Shown one piece after another: positions 13,433-26,734 of a DNA stretch of 64,000 nt. The notes under the pieces are model-generated. The model did not search any database. It had not been told where the DNA came from and was given only the letters and a program-made list of their open reading frames with translations. The number at the start of each line of letters is the position of its first letter. Position 1 is the first letter of the stretch. This DNA comes from Penelope pileata. Lineage: Eukaryota > Chordata > Aves > Galliformes > Cracidae. The translations under genes and the position numbers were made by a program. The DNA lies in the NCBI GenBank assembly GCA_013396635.1, contig WBMW01003139.1, forward strand, positions 111,761 through 175,760. Direction: 5' to 3'.

Positions 13433-16400
13433 GTAGTATATGATGCTGCTGAAATCTCTTCCCTGTAAAGAAGAAATTAATAGGAAGCAATGTGGGACAA
13501 GTGGAAAGCATAAAGAACTGGAGACAAAATACGTGCTTTCCAGTTCTCTTCACCTTTGTCTTCTAGCTTTAAGGCCATGGGAAGCTGCATGAAACTTAAG
13601 AGGGAGAAAATGGAGAACTGCTTGTGGAACTTCCCTTTTTGCACTCACTGAAACCTGCCGTCTGCCCCCCTGGGCGGAGGGACATCCCTGGGCCATCCAG
13701 GCTTCCCTCCTGGAAGATCACTGACTGCCTTTTCGGACATTGAGAACTTGAAATACAAACGCAATTTTTCCTGTGTGTGTCCAGGAGACTCCTTTCCCAT
13801 CTCTCCTCCCAACAGTTCCCCTTCGCTTGGTCCTCTTGTGGCACTCTGTGTGCTGCATGGAGCTGATACATGTCAGCTGTCTGCAGCAAGGGCCATCTCC
13901 TGTGCGTGTTTTGGTGACAGGCTTCAGAGCCTCTTTGGGGGCTGTCCGGCATCACTCTTACTGACACTCTTACAGACAGAATTTTTCTGTTGTAATTTAG
14001 CATATCACGACTGAAGTCAGGCGCTGCCTTTCTCCCAGTGAGGGTCGGGCCCACTGGGATTGTCACCGTATGTGTGTCAGTAATGAGTTGTCAGAAGTTT
14101 CCCTTCCTCAAAATGCTCTCTCTTAACCTGTCACAAGGCACGTGTCCTGACGAACATGTACTCTGCATGCAGAGGAAGCAAGAGTAATGTTCTTTCATGT
14201 GTTTTTCCATTTAAGCAAAGATATCTCTTATAAACATGAATCAAACAAAGCAGTCGCGTAAGCAAACTGCCGTGAGGACCCATGGCTGCTCAGCACCATT
14301 GTTCTTGAAAAATCACCTCAGTTGCCAAAAGCTCACAGACCGAGTCAGGAATACGCTCTGGTATTTGTCTTGAGAACAAACCAAAAGTCATGGAAACTTA
14401 CTGAAAAATGCTTAACTTTCAAATTTTCTTGGGCGCATGGAAATTCCCATCCCGCTTTTGCTGTTGGCTGCTCACTGGGGTGTGCTGGAGCCCACTGAGA
14501 GGCCTGGGAACAACCCTAACCCTCTTTGCTTGTCCCAAATACGACCGATGTCACAGCAAGGGGAAGTGGTGCCGCCTCTGAGCAGTTCCCTCTGACATAG
14601 ATGGCATTGGTCCAAGGACTGAGCTCAGGCTTGGCCAAGCCCTGAGGAGGGGTGAGGCAATACCCTGGGGTGCTGCAGAGGCCCACAAAGGCTGGGGAGA
14701 TGTGGAGAGGAAGGTTGGTTGCTCCCGTAGACCTGGAACATCGTGCCTTGTCTATGTGCTTGCATAAAAGGTCCCCAGGAAAACATGAACCCTGTTTGCA
14801 GCCCTAGTGTCCATCCATAAGGAGCTTGGTGATGGGGTTTCTCAATGTCAAACTCAATATCAATATCAAATGTGCCTTCAGAGCAGCTTGCTGGTGGGGA
14901 ACAAATCCAGCTCTGGGTCCTTCCCCGTGGCACTGGTGTCAGCCACCTGCAGCACCTGGTGATGGTGGCTGGGAAGCTGGGACAAGGCTTTACCAGTCCC
15001 ACAAGAAAGGAGGGGTCTGGGGTCTGTCGAGGCTGCAGACATCTGCACCTCCTTGTGCCCCGAGGTGCCTGCCATGGGCATGGTTCAGGGCAGGTGCCCA
15101 TCACTTGCGGTCCCTGTGGCAGAAGCAGGCATGGAGGAGCACTGCAGGGCCAGGTGTGCCCAGTGCCTGCACTCCTACCTGTCATGAGAGCCACCAGCGA
15201 GTGACTGCAGGGACAGCCAGCTTCAGGTCTCACCCAGCCTGCCAGCAAACTTGGCAGGGTTTTGGTGGGGAATCACTGAAAGAGAGAGCAAACATTGAGC
15301 CACATCTGCCTTCCTGGAAGAGCAGGCATTGCCATGTACCAGAACAGCTCTGCCAGGCACAGCAGCCTGAGCTGTTCTGCCCAGCACTCTCTCCTCCCTG
15401 CTCCCTCCAGGAAAGGAAACCCAGTTTCACCATTGCTGCTTAGTTTCTGCAAGAATTCTGGAGATGCTGACCTAAGATGTTCCAAATCAGCATGATACCA
15501 TAACGCTCACATTTTGGGTTCATGCCTTTGATCCAGACACAATTTCTCACTCATCTCCCTTCCCAACTTTGGATCTTGCACTGGTTTTGTTTCTAAAAGA
15601 ATGTACCCTGAAAATGTGGGTGGAGGTTGTGCATATGTATTTCTGAAATTGCCTCGTCATTTCTATACTCCCCTAGTGCAAGTGTCGCTCAGCCTGGGTT
15701 AGCAACACAGGCGGCACTGAGGATCGAAAGCTGCATTTCAAGTAATGTATCTGGCATTGTGTCCGAAACAGGAAAGAGGACAGCTCATTCAATAGCATCA
15801 TGAACAATGAAGCACAAACTATTCTGTGGTTTTCATCGACTTCATCTTGTCCGCCTGCCTTGCATATTGAAACCCAAGTGCATGCAGGTTTGATGGCTTT
15901 AGAGCTGTGCTACCAGAGCCCGTGCTTGCCCTCCTAGAGGAGATCTTCCTGGCCTTCCTCACCCTGCCACATCTCAAACCTGCTGTGCGTGCTCAACAGT
16001 AGCCAAAATTTGCTTCATTGATCAAAAATTTTTTGAACTAGACTGGGTCTCTTGTTTTTTTTCTCAGCCATTTCCAGTCATCATTCTAGTGATGGAGTAG
16101 GCAGGGCAGGCTAGGGTGGGCTGGGGGCTCTGTGAGCCCCTTGGTGCCCTGCAGCAGAACTCTGGTTTCCTGGGCATCTCAGTCTTTTTGCAAAGAAATG
16201 CTTCTCGCTGGTACTTGCAGCAACATTATTGCAGCAAGAACTAAAGGCTAAACCTTAGCTAAAGCTTCTTGGCCATGGTCAAGGCTAAATCCTGCAGTGT
16301 CACCGCTGTACCAGGTCTTGGAGCCCCAACCCATGGGTGTCCCCATGCCACAAGGCTGCTGTACTCCAGCCTGTGAGATGGGGCAAAGAGCATCCTCACC

Positions 16401-19400
16401 ATGGACCACAGCTCCTGGCCCACAAATGTGGGGCTCTTCCCCAAGGCCTGGCAGACCCTGCAGTCACCCTTCTCCTCACTTCAGTTCCCATTTCCTGGGA
16501 AGGCACACTTAGAAATCCAAAAGGAGGAAATTGGGAGTTACATAGGACAGATAAACTTCTCAGAAGAATAGTGGAACATCTGATTGAACTGTTTGTAAAC
16601 ATCTAGAAAGAAAAAGGAAATGAGAACCAACCAGCGTGAGTTTCCAAGAACAAAAGTTAAAGTGGCCTCATGTGGAACAAGGAAGGCTCCCGGGCAGAGG
16701 CGTAGCTGTAGGAATTTGTGATGCTTTTCGTGAGAGGTTTGACTCTTTTTTTGTAACATTGATGATGAAAGTTCTGTACGAAACCACTGCTGGGCAGAGG
16801 CAGAGCAAGTTGAGTGATTGCTGACAGTGTGATGTCAAAATGGAAGGACCCGTCATGAATTCAGCACTGCTCTGCAGTTTCAGAGCTCAGATTTTTTGGG
16901 CACAGCTGACACTGGGCTGGGCAGTGCCGCTGTTTCTTCGGAGGCAAGATCCCTTGGGCTGGATGCCAGCCTGTCCCAGTGTGTGCTGGGGAGTGATTCA
17001 GCAGTGAGAGCCCAGGATTTGGGGTAAGGAAGAAGCACTGAATCTCACAGGCCTTCTAGACACAAATCTTTTCAGTGCTTAAATATATATGGCCCTCCTG
17101 AGCTCTGCCCTGCTTTGGCTCACTGGGTGATGAAGTCTGGAATGGGGAATCCTCTGTCCCGGTATCCAGCCTTGGACACCCTCTAACAAGCCAAGCAGGA
17201 ATGGTAACACTAATATGTGAGTTTGCAGGCTCCCACCCTGGCTTTTGCCAGCTCTTTGGGACATGTAAAGGGGCCAGATGCTGCCTGCCGTGGTGCCATG
17301 AGTGGAGGTGGAGCAGAGCACTGCTGCTGCCCCAGCCATCCTGCACAGCTCACAGACAATGTCAGAGCACGTGGGGCATGCTCACAGGTCAGAGCTGGGC
17401 TCTCAGCTCTTCCCAGTAGTCTTTGCCTCTAATTTAAAGAGCTGGCTTCCACTTGGGGTAGGTAGCTACAGAGCAGTGCTGTTACTCTCACTGCTGCTGC
17501 CAAGCAGTGCAGCTTATGCTCAGTGTTCTTCTGTCCTCATGTGCTGTTCCAAACTTTCCACCGAGGCTGTCTGCCTCGAGGATAACAGTTTTGGTGCAGC
17601 AGAACAGTGGGGAATGGCAAAGGAAGCCTTGCAGTTGTGTGAGAGAAAAAAAAGCAAAGTGTAACAAAGACAGCAGTTTCATCACACACTGCTCAGCGTG
17701 TGCCCAGCATGCTGCTCTCCCGTGAGCCCCAGCTAGAGCCATGTGATGCTTCCAGAAATAATTTAACCAAGCCAGTCCTACTTACCAAAGTAAAAGCAAT
17801 TTGCCTAAAAATCTTGTAGACTCCTGCTCTAGTGTCTCACAACCATGAGAACTATTTCTCACCCTTAGTTTTAATTTCCATGTGACATTTTAATGCTCCT
17901 TGCTTATAGTCACTCCCTGGTTGGTGATGCTCCAGGGATTTCTGCCAGCAGAGGCACTGAGCCAGTAGGAAGGAGGCAGTGTGAAAAAGGGAACGAAACT
18001 GAGAAAATGCTGTGAAACCATGAATAAAAATGTGGACATTTATGTGGCTGCAGGATCTCATGGGGAACTCCCAGAAGATGTGACATTGCTTTTTACTTTC
18101 CAGTGGCTTAAGGCTGGGTGTGGGTAGGCAGAAGGCAACACCCTCGCCTTGGGGTGCTGTGCCAGAATCTTTCCAGGTGAGCAGCTTTACCTGAGCAGTG
18201 AGGTGAGAGTGACATCCCCATGGCACCATGGCTGCCGTCTCTGCTGCTGCTCGCAGTTGTGTTCCCCAGGACTGTCACAGGGGTTGTTGCAACCCTCGGG
18301 CCAGGAGAAGCCTTTTTTCCAAGAGGATGGTTGCACAAGCCTGATTCCAAGCTCTAGCTGCGCTAAGCACAGCAAAGCTGGGTAGGATTAAGGCTTCTGA
18401 TAGTGCCAGCGGGTTTTCCCAACCCTTAGGGACTTTGGTGCACCCAGCATAGGCCAGGCAGCATCTGGAGCACAGCTCCATGCTTAATGGCAGCATGCAA
18501 CAGCCATGTCACGGTGCTGAGCCACAGTGCTGCCCTGTGCAGTTCCAGAGCCAGTGAGGTCTGTGTCCCCTCACCTCGAGCAGTGGCGTGTCACAGCAGA
18601 GCTGTGAAGTCCCTAAGGCCAGCTGCAGCCCTCTTTTTGGCACGAGCAGAGATTTTCCGTTGCTGACAGTGACCTTTGCCTTGAGCATTATCTCTTTCCA
18701 GTGAGCCCCTGTGGATTTTGCTGCTGCCTCCGAGTGGACCCCAATCACCATGATTTCAGCTGAGTGGGCAGGGGCTGAGTATTTGCTTTGGCACCTCTGA
18801 AAGGTCAAGGTGAACTTAGTCATACCAGTTTTCCTTCCTGTTCCTCAGTAGCTGCTTCAGTCAGAAATCACACCATAGCATACCATAAGATATCAGGAGA
18901 GAAAATCAAATGCATCTTTTGCCTTTTTTCCAGTAAAGAGAAACAAAAATCGATGCCAATAATAATAATTAATGATACAGCTCACATTTAGAACTGCAGC
19001 TGCTCTTGCAGAGCTCCCAGGCTCAGCCACCTCCACACCCAGTCATTCCTGCGGGGTTAGAAACCCCAGGAAGGGGTGTGAAGCCAAAGGTGCTCCAGAT
19101 GCAGCCCTGTCCTGGAAGGGCTGAGGCTGTGGTTTCTTTTGCTTATCTGACTCTGTCATCGTCAGTCTGCCTGCTTCCCCTTCTTACTCCCGTGGGAATC
19201 TTTTGCTCCCAAAGTCACCCCTCCTGCAAAGGATGTTCCACTGCAGCTCCTGATCCTTCCTGTGGGTCTCTACTGTTGCATTAAGCAGTTGGAGGGTGGT
19301 TTGACCAGCATTCCTGTCCCAGCTAAGCCAGCAAGAACACCCATGCAGTACCATTTCCTCCTTCAAGAGATGAGCCAATGTGTCCCTTCTCAGCTGCTTT

Positions 19401-19720
19401 ACTGGGATCACACCATCATCCTTTTCCAATCAGGATGCATGGAATACCACTTCATGTATACCTCAAGATCAGTTTCATCAGCAAAGACTTGTCCATTAAT
19501 CATGGGACTTCAGGGACTGGATCAAGATCCAGTGCCAGCAAAAGAGCGTTGGCCAACGTTACTCCGTATAGCATCTTTTTCACGTACGCGATGAACTCTT
19601 TCACTTCCTTGTTTTCTGAGTATTGTTTTATCATTTTTAACAGCTATCAGATTAAACTTCTGGCAAAATTGTTTCCTTCTTAAAGAGCTCTTGATTTTCC
19701 ATCCACAGTCATTTAGTAAC

Positions 19721-19733
19721 TTTTTTTTTTTTT
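19721..19733. repeat. Poly(T) run
   Basis: A run of 13 T on the plus strand. No processed pseudogene was recognised on either side, so it is not called a retroposon tail. Confidence 0.8.
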
Positions 19734-20259
19734 CCACCTGGTCAGCTTAGCTCGTAATTTCCCCTAATTTCTATTAGCTCTGATGAACCACCTAGTGCGT
19801 ATATTACTGGCTGGGACTGCCCTCTGTTTGCCCTCACTGATCATAATCAGACCGTGGTCACTACTGAGCAATTACCACCTTTGCTATTAAATCACCTGTA
19901 CTTGCCCTGAGAGGCACCAAATGCAGCCAAATGCAGCGGGGATGTGCTGGGAGCAACCACGAGCCCTGCTCAGCCTCAGCAGGACAGCACAACCTGCTTG
20001 CAGTTCTCTTTTTATTCTCTGCTCTTTTTGTGTATGAAAGACCAAATTGCCCAGATGCAGCTTGAATGGAAGGTTGAGAAGTTTTTTACTGCAACAATAT
20101 TTCCATAAGTTTAATCTTTCACTTTTGGGAGAGAAGAGGTCTGAGCATCCAGCGGTTCCCTGAGGCTTTAAAGCACGTCTACAGCAAGTTGCACTCTCAT
20201 CATGACACGAGCATCTCAGCCAGAGCAGCACATATTTCTCAGCTGCCAGATACATCTTC

Positions 20260-20560
20260 CAGAACTGCAAAGCCAGCAGCCCCGCTCCCTGACGCAGCCC
20301 CGTCGCGCTGGGCAGGACCCCCGCGCACTTGCAGGAACAGCCCCCAGACACTGCGGGTGGCAGCGCCCACGGCTGTCGCATGGCCACGCGTCTCGGCAGG
20401 CGCGGGGCTCCCCAGATGAGTGCACGCAGCCCCTCTGCACCACGCGGCCGGAGGGCAACGAGACGGCAGCGAGAGCCCCAGATGACTAAGCCTGGCCTGA
20501 GGTTTTCTCTTTATTACGCACCACAGCCCTCGCGCTCCTGCGGGCTTTAACGGGGGACAG
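20260..20560. other. Isolated CpG-rich patch
   Basis: CpG dinucleotides are dense here (for example gtcgcgctgg, cacgcgtctcggcaggcgcg, acgcggccgg) compared with the CpG-poor flanks. No recognised gene starts here. It could be an unannotated promoter or a GC-rich regulatory element. Confidence 0.5.
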
Positions 20561-20993
20561 CACCATGGCTCCCTGCCCTCACCCTGGGAGCCCACCCTGC
20601 GGCTGTCACCCTGCCAGACCCCAGAATATAGGCAGTGTGTGACTCTGCAAGACCTGAGTGTGAGCTGTCAGCTCCATGCCATGGGTGTTTGCTGCTAGCT
20701 GGTACTTTCTTCCTCGTCTGCTGCTTTCAGTGATCCTTAAGGGAAACACAAGCAGCCCTGCCTGGCTCTAGGGAGGATTCTAAGGGAGAATCTTTGGGCA
20801 CAGGAGCGCAGCTGGGCTTCAGGCTGGGATCTGTGGTTCTACAGGGGCAGCTGGGAGGCAGGAAGCTGTGTTTTCCTATGGGGGTCCCTCTTGGAAAGCC
20901 TGCACTGAGGTTTCTTTGTGCTGGGGTTTGCCAAGTCCAGCAGCCTGAGGGAGATGAGGCTGCTGGAGCTCCAACAGCCCAGCAGTGAGGCTG

Positions 20994-21152
20994 ATCATGC
21001 ACACAGGCACTGTGCGTGTGTCCGGACACACAGCATGTGCATGCATACGTGCTGCACATGTATACACGTGGCACATGTGCACATACAGCTGGTGCATACA
21101 TGGAGCTTGTATATATGTACACACAGCCACGCAGATCAGCACACACAGAAAG
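20994..21152. repeat. Alternating purine-pyrimidine CA/TG-rich tract
   Basis: Imperfect runs of CA, TG, CATG and TATA steps (gtgcatgcatacgtgctgca, tatacacgtggcacatgtgc, gtatatatgtacacacagcc) make a degenerate dinucleotide repeat of about 150 bases. Confidence 0.8.
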
Positions 21153-24100
21153 TGCAAGCCCTCACAAGCAGCACCAGTGGCCTCATCCTCTTCCCCTCTC
21201 TCACAAATCAGCGTGAAAGCCCATTAGCAGAAAATACACGCATATGTACGTGCAATACAGATTCATATAGATTCCACCAGAGCTGCTCTGAGACATGCAG
21301 GCTGTCCAGCCTATCCCCCAGCTCCCAAGCTGTTTATCCCAGGCACCGCTTGCACCCACCGTCATGCATCCTGCACCCCGCTCCCTCCGGCTGCTGGAGC
21401 CCGCGGTGCCCTCCGGTCGCTGCTGCTTCTACCTCCATCCATGGCCCACACAGCGAGCAGGGCCCCTTGCCAGGGAAACAGCTGCAAAGAGAGCTCAGTA
21501 AGAAGACATGGCACAGCCAGACAGGCCCGAGTGGCCCCTTTTGTCCCCTTTTCCCTTTGTTTTCCTGTGCTGATTCCTCCCCAAACTGCATTAATCCCTC
21601 CCTTTCCGCCCCCTTTTGCTTCTTCCCACAGACATCCCACAAGAAGTCCTTACAGTCCCAGAAGGCTCTTCCTGGCACCCTTTGCTAAGCCCCGTGTGCC
21701 TTTGGGCAATGGGGACAGATGCAGGGACCCCTGAGGAGGGTGTCAGCATCTGACCCCAGCTGTGCCCTGTCCTGTCCTGCCCACTGCCTCCGGAACACAG
21801 ATGCTGAACAATACCTCAAGAATGTCACTTTTTCTTTTTAATAGCTGTAACCTTCAGGACATGCTTTGGCGCTGCCGTGAGACAGAAAAACTGTTGAGTA
21901 TTTTTACCACAAGGCAAGAAGAACGGTGAGTTATAACTCGGGCATTTTGTGTCATCTTTTTCTTGTTAAATTGTCCCTTTGACAACCAGCGTTCAGGGGT
22001 TCTGTGCTTTTTCAGTATGTGCAACGATTTTTGGAACACTAAAAAATGTTTATTTTAGTTGCTTCTGCAACAGATTACTCAGACTGCAATGATGAAGAGA
22101 GTTTATTCCCTTTGGATGACTTTTCCCTGCCAAAACCCTCACCCTCCCACTAAGGCTGAAAGAGGGGAAGAGCTCACGCTATCTTCTTCTTTCAGAGCAC
22201 TTCCTTCCTTTTAGTCCCTGGGCAGGGAGGGAGCTGCAGTGGCCAGAACCACCAGCTTGAGTGCTAACGGCTGCAAGGGCTGGGATGCACCTGAGTCAGT
22301 GCAAAGAAACCCCTTGTGGCACCGAAGTGATGCAGAACCCCGCTGTCCTGACTCTGCTGCGGGCAAGCTGCCTGGCAGAGGTGTTATCCCAACCAGGAGC
22401 TGGTTCGTGCCCCTGCACCAGGCTAATAGGCACAGAGCTGGGATCCCCACGAGGGTCCTTTATTCCTGGCAGCCTCTGGTGCCAGCAACTCAGCACGTGG
22501 ATGTATTTCCTTTGAGACTCGAGCAAAAAAAGTGCTTTCAAGCAGCAGAGATGTGCCTCAACATGCTTTAACTTGTCTAACCTGGGGCTAGCACCCAGGC
22601 AGGCCCCTCCATGCTTTGCCCATGGCCAGGCTGCTTTCCCACCCCCCAGCCCCTGCCTGCAGCTGCACCTTCTCCCCCAGGCATCATCCACCTTGTGCCC
22701 AACTGAGCCACCAGCAATGCCCCTTCCTCTGGCCACAGGAAGAGAAACCAGCTTTTCCTTTCAGACTGTAGCTTCGGGAAGGGAGCCAGGCTGCCATGCC
22801 ATGGGCACAGCTGGGAGCCAGCCCTCCCCTCACCTCTTGCCCCAGCTCCCCCACCCCCGTGGGGCAGGAGCGTCCCTCTGGGACAGGCACCTTTTTCTCC
22901 CCGGGGCAGCTCCGGTGACAACCACAGTGCAGGATGTCTCTCGCTTGCTGTCTCCCCGTGACTCAACTAGGTCAACTGAAGGCAGGCGGCGGGCGAGCGG
23001 GGCTTTCTCAGCTCTGACATACCATGGGCTCTGGTCGATCTGGGGCATTTTCCAGCCCTGATTCAAAGATGGGAGCGATGGGAAATTTGGCCATGCTTGG
23101 GTCTGCTCTTGCACGCATCCTTGGGAGATCCCCGTGGGACCTGACACACATGTGAGCCCCACCTGCGCTGTGATGGCAGTGAGCACTGCATGCTGGGACA
23201 GAGCCAGCACGGTGCAAGGGGCACCTCCATGCTCGTGCCCCCCTGGATGGCATGATGGAGTGTGGAGGTGCCCAGGAGAGCCCTCACTGTGTCCCAGATG
23301 CCACCACATCTCAAATGGGTCGTGCAGCACTTCGCCAGCTCATGGGCCCAAGAATCTCCCAGCCATTTTCCTGCTGATTCCACTGTGTTTGTTTTTCTCC
23401 TGGCAGGCTTAGCACCATCGTAACTGCGATAATGGATAAATAATATTTATGGTTGCGACTCATCAGTGGCAACATCACTGTCTGAAATATCAGCATAGAT
23501 CTGAATAGAGATGTTGGTTGCTGCTGGAAAATAAAGCCCCTGTGCTTCTACGGGGCACCCACACTTGTCTCGCTGGTGTGACGCACCAGCCCTGCCCGCT
23601 GGGCCCTGCTTTCCTGCGGTGACATTGCACTGAGTGGGGGCTTCTTGAACCCGCTGTCCCCATGGCATTTCATCAGGCCAGCAGGAGAGTTTGAAGAGCT
23701 CCCTTTTGATCCATTTTGCTTTCCAGTATTTGTTTGATATGGGGTGTTTTTGCACTTAAACTGCAGAGAAACCAGCATTTTTGCTGGGAAGGAAAAAATC
23801 TTTTGGTAATAGTATGAAAAAAAATATTTAAAAAAAATCCCAGAGAAGTTCAGCTGATAACGGTGTGGAGTCATCTGCGTAGTGCTAGGAGCGGGCGCAG
23901 TCATGTTTCCCTGCCTGCGATACCATCAATACTGCTATGACTTGAGCAGAATATAGGTTGGAAGGGAGAAAAGCACCAGTGTTGGCTGGAAATGTTCAGG
24001 TGCAGAGTGTGTCTGCAGGCAGTGCCGTTGCTGACCAGCAGCCCAGCGTGCCCAGCAGCCCCTGACCAAGAGCCACACTTGGGTACATAAAATGGCATCC

Positions 24101-25286
24101 AGAATGAGCCCTGGCCCCAGGAGAGCAACCTTCAGGGGAAAAGCAGCAGCAGAGGGGCTGCTGCAGCCTCCAAGATGGAGACGGATGGGTCTGCCCTGCT
24201 GGAGCAGCACCCAGGAGGCAGACACCCCAGCAGATGCCAGCTGGTCCCTGTCATCTCAGCATGACATCCCTCAGCATGAGCAGGAGAGTTTGATGCTGGG
24301 CGCTGTGGGGTGGTGGGATGGAGCCAAGCAGTGAGGCAGCTCACCCAGCCACCTCTGTCACTGCTGATGGCTGCAAAGCACGGCCTGTTTTTGGGAAGCC
24401 CTGGCCAAGGAGGGCTGGGCAGGCTGCCTGCCTGCGTCTTTTCCCAGTCTCAAATCCAGCCCTAGCTCAGGCTGCTAAAGATGGGGATCCCACCCTCAGC
24501 TCGGCTCTGGTGACCGCCTTGCTGTGGAGCTGCGATGTGGCCATGTGGGAGGCAGTGAAGCTATCAGATTGGCTTTCAGACTTCCACGCACAGGGAAGCG
24601 GCTGGAGGCACCCACTGTCAGGGAAGCCAGCTCCTCTGTAGCAGATGGCTGCAGCAAGGAACAGTGTAATCCCCTGGGAGAGCAGCGTTGCTCTCTGGCA
24701 CTTACAGACGTGGTGACGCAGCACTCAGTCACATGGCCCAGTCAGCGTCGAGTCCAGGGAGAAATGAGCTTGCTTGTCTCAGGTTTCCCGTGGGTTCCTG
24801 CAACGTAAACTCCTTTGAGTTACTGGATCTTGACTTTCTCTGAGACTCATGCTCTCATTTACTGCACGCAAGTTGTCCGCAAGAGAATAAACTACAGGAA
24901 ATGAAGGCGCGGAGCGCAGCAGTGATGAGATGGTGACAGCTCTGTGGTGTATCCATCTGGCCAGACAGCCACGGCCGTCCCCGTGGAGGGCAGCCAAGGT
25001 GCTCCGGGTGCAGCCAAGGTAACTGCCCCTTCCCACACAGCCCCCATGTTCCTGAAAGCAGCGCTGCGTTCCCATACCAGCAGTGGCAATTTGCATGTTT
25101 TGGGAGCTCCTTGCCAGCATCGAGGGACTGCACACTGCAATGCTGTTGTGAGGAAATAGTGCTTCTTGTCAGGCTTGCACGTGGGTTTCTTTTCTTTACC
25201 TCTTTGCCAAAATTCTCCCCCACTACAAAGTACATCTTATCTTTGTGTCTATCTTTGGGAAATGGTTCATGAACAGCCTTTATATG

Positions 25287-25309
25287 TTTTTTTTTGTTGT
25301 TGTTGTTAA
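25287..25309. repeat. Poly(T)/(GTT)n run
   Basis: A T run followed by GTT repeats on the plus strand. Confidence 0.75.
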
Positions 25310-26565
25310 GAAAGGAATCTGCAAATGTGTCAGCCGCAGCGCACAGCATAGGCCTTGGGGTGTGAGAAGGAGACAGGGGCTCGAGCTGCCCTCACCACCA
25401 ATCCCTCCTCTGCAGGTCAGTGCCCACAGTGTGTGTGAACTGGGGTCCAGCCCACAAAGAGCAGTTCTGTCCTGCCCTTGGCGTCCCCAAACCCAGCCCT
25501 GCCATAGCTGCTGTACCAGGGGTCCCAATGGCTGCAAGTGTGGGACGGGAGGCGTCCCCCTATTACCTGGCTGAGTCAGGGCTTTATCAGCCCCTGGGGG
25601 AGCGTTCCCCACCCTGTACAGGGGGCTGGGGGCTGGCTGCAGCCTCGGGTCTCTGCCCCACGGTGCTCTGACTCACTGAGACGAGGCTGAAACAAAGCGT
25701 GCTCAGGAAAGCTGCAGGAAGATGCTCGCAAAGATGGAGATCTCATTTAACCAGACACCACTGAGTGCTCTCTGTTTTTTCGAGGAGATTGAATACACTG
25801 GGCCCAGTGCACAATGAGGGAGAAGGCAGCAGCCTTGTGCCCAGCGAGACCCCAGGCCCACCCCCAGGCGAGCTCTGAGCTGGGGGGACCAGGACATGGC
25901 AGGGATAACGCACCGGCCTCTGTGCTAGTGCAGTAGTGATCCCAGGAGGGAGCTGGACTTGAGAGGAGATGCTTTAAGTAGGAAACTCATGTCTGAAATG
26001 AGCAGAGAAACCACAGATAAGGACAGCGCAGAGATGTGGCTAAACTGATGAGGAATTCCCCCAGCGCAGTGCACCTGCTGCCTCCCAGCCTCATGTGGCC
26101 ACCGTGGAGCTGGGGGGAGCAGCCCCAGCTCACGGCTCAGTTTCCCTAGACTGTAAATGAGTCAGGGAACAGCACGCACCTGCCCCAGGAGAACAAGGCA
26201 GGCATCAGCTGCCCTGCTCCGAGGCAGGAGCCGTGCCCAGACATGCCTTAGACATGCTCTGCTGTCTGAAAGAAATCCTCAGTTCTTCTTTCCCTCCCCA
26301 GTTTCACTTTTAGAAGCAGCTGCAGCTCCTTGCCTCAGCCACGGGCAGGAAGTGCACCCATGGTGCCCTCGCTGCCCGGCCTTGGGTCAGCCCAGCCCTG
26401 GCATCAGCCCCACGGAGAGGGCAGAGTCAGGCCGACGCCTGGTGTTTCCAGAGGGACCATCTCACTGTTCTGAGAAAACAGTGTGACAGCTGGGGTCATC
26501 CCAGCCCACAGCTGTCTGCTTCCCTGCAGGCTCTGAGGGAGATCCACTGTTTTTTTCCCCTACAG

Positions 26566-26734
26566 TTGCCATTGTGGGAAACCATTAAGGAGCAAGCCAA
26601 CTAAGGCCCGGAAAGAAGCCTCCATGACTAACAATCTTGGAGCTTCTCCCAAGTTTAATAACAGAATGACAAATGACAACAAGAGTAAACAGGAGAGCAG
26701 ACAGATGAGCAGTCTCCAGTGTCTGCAGGAGACC
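26566..26734 (+). other. Possible unassigned spliced exon
   Basis: A strong acceptor (ctgtttttttcccctacag, ending 26565) precedes a 169-base block. A donor GTAAGT follows directly at 26735. One forward frame is open through the whole block, giving 56 codons after a split codon. It is rich in Lys, Asn and Ser and begins with Cys-His-Cys-Gly. I do not recognise the peptide and found no partner exon. It could be an exon of an unknown gene or a long non-coding RNA, or a chance arrangement. Confidence 0.25.

Noticed and set aside
14508..14524. Telomere-like aaccctaaccctc
   Set aside because: Only two units occur in an otherwise ordinary sequence; too short for an interstitial telomere.
20918..21688. 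256-codon plus-strand ORF
   Set aside because: It passes through the CA/TG repeat, which lacks stops in this frame; the His/Thr/Cys-rich content is a repeat artefact.
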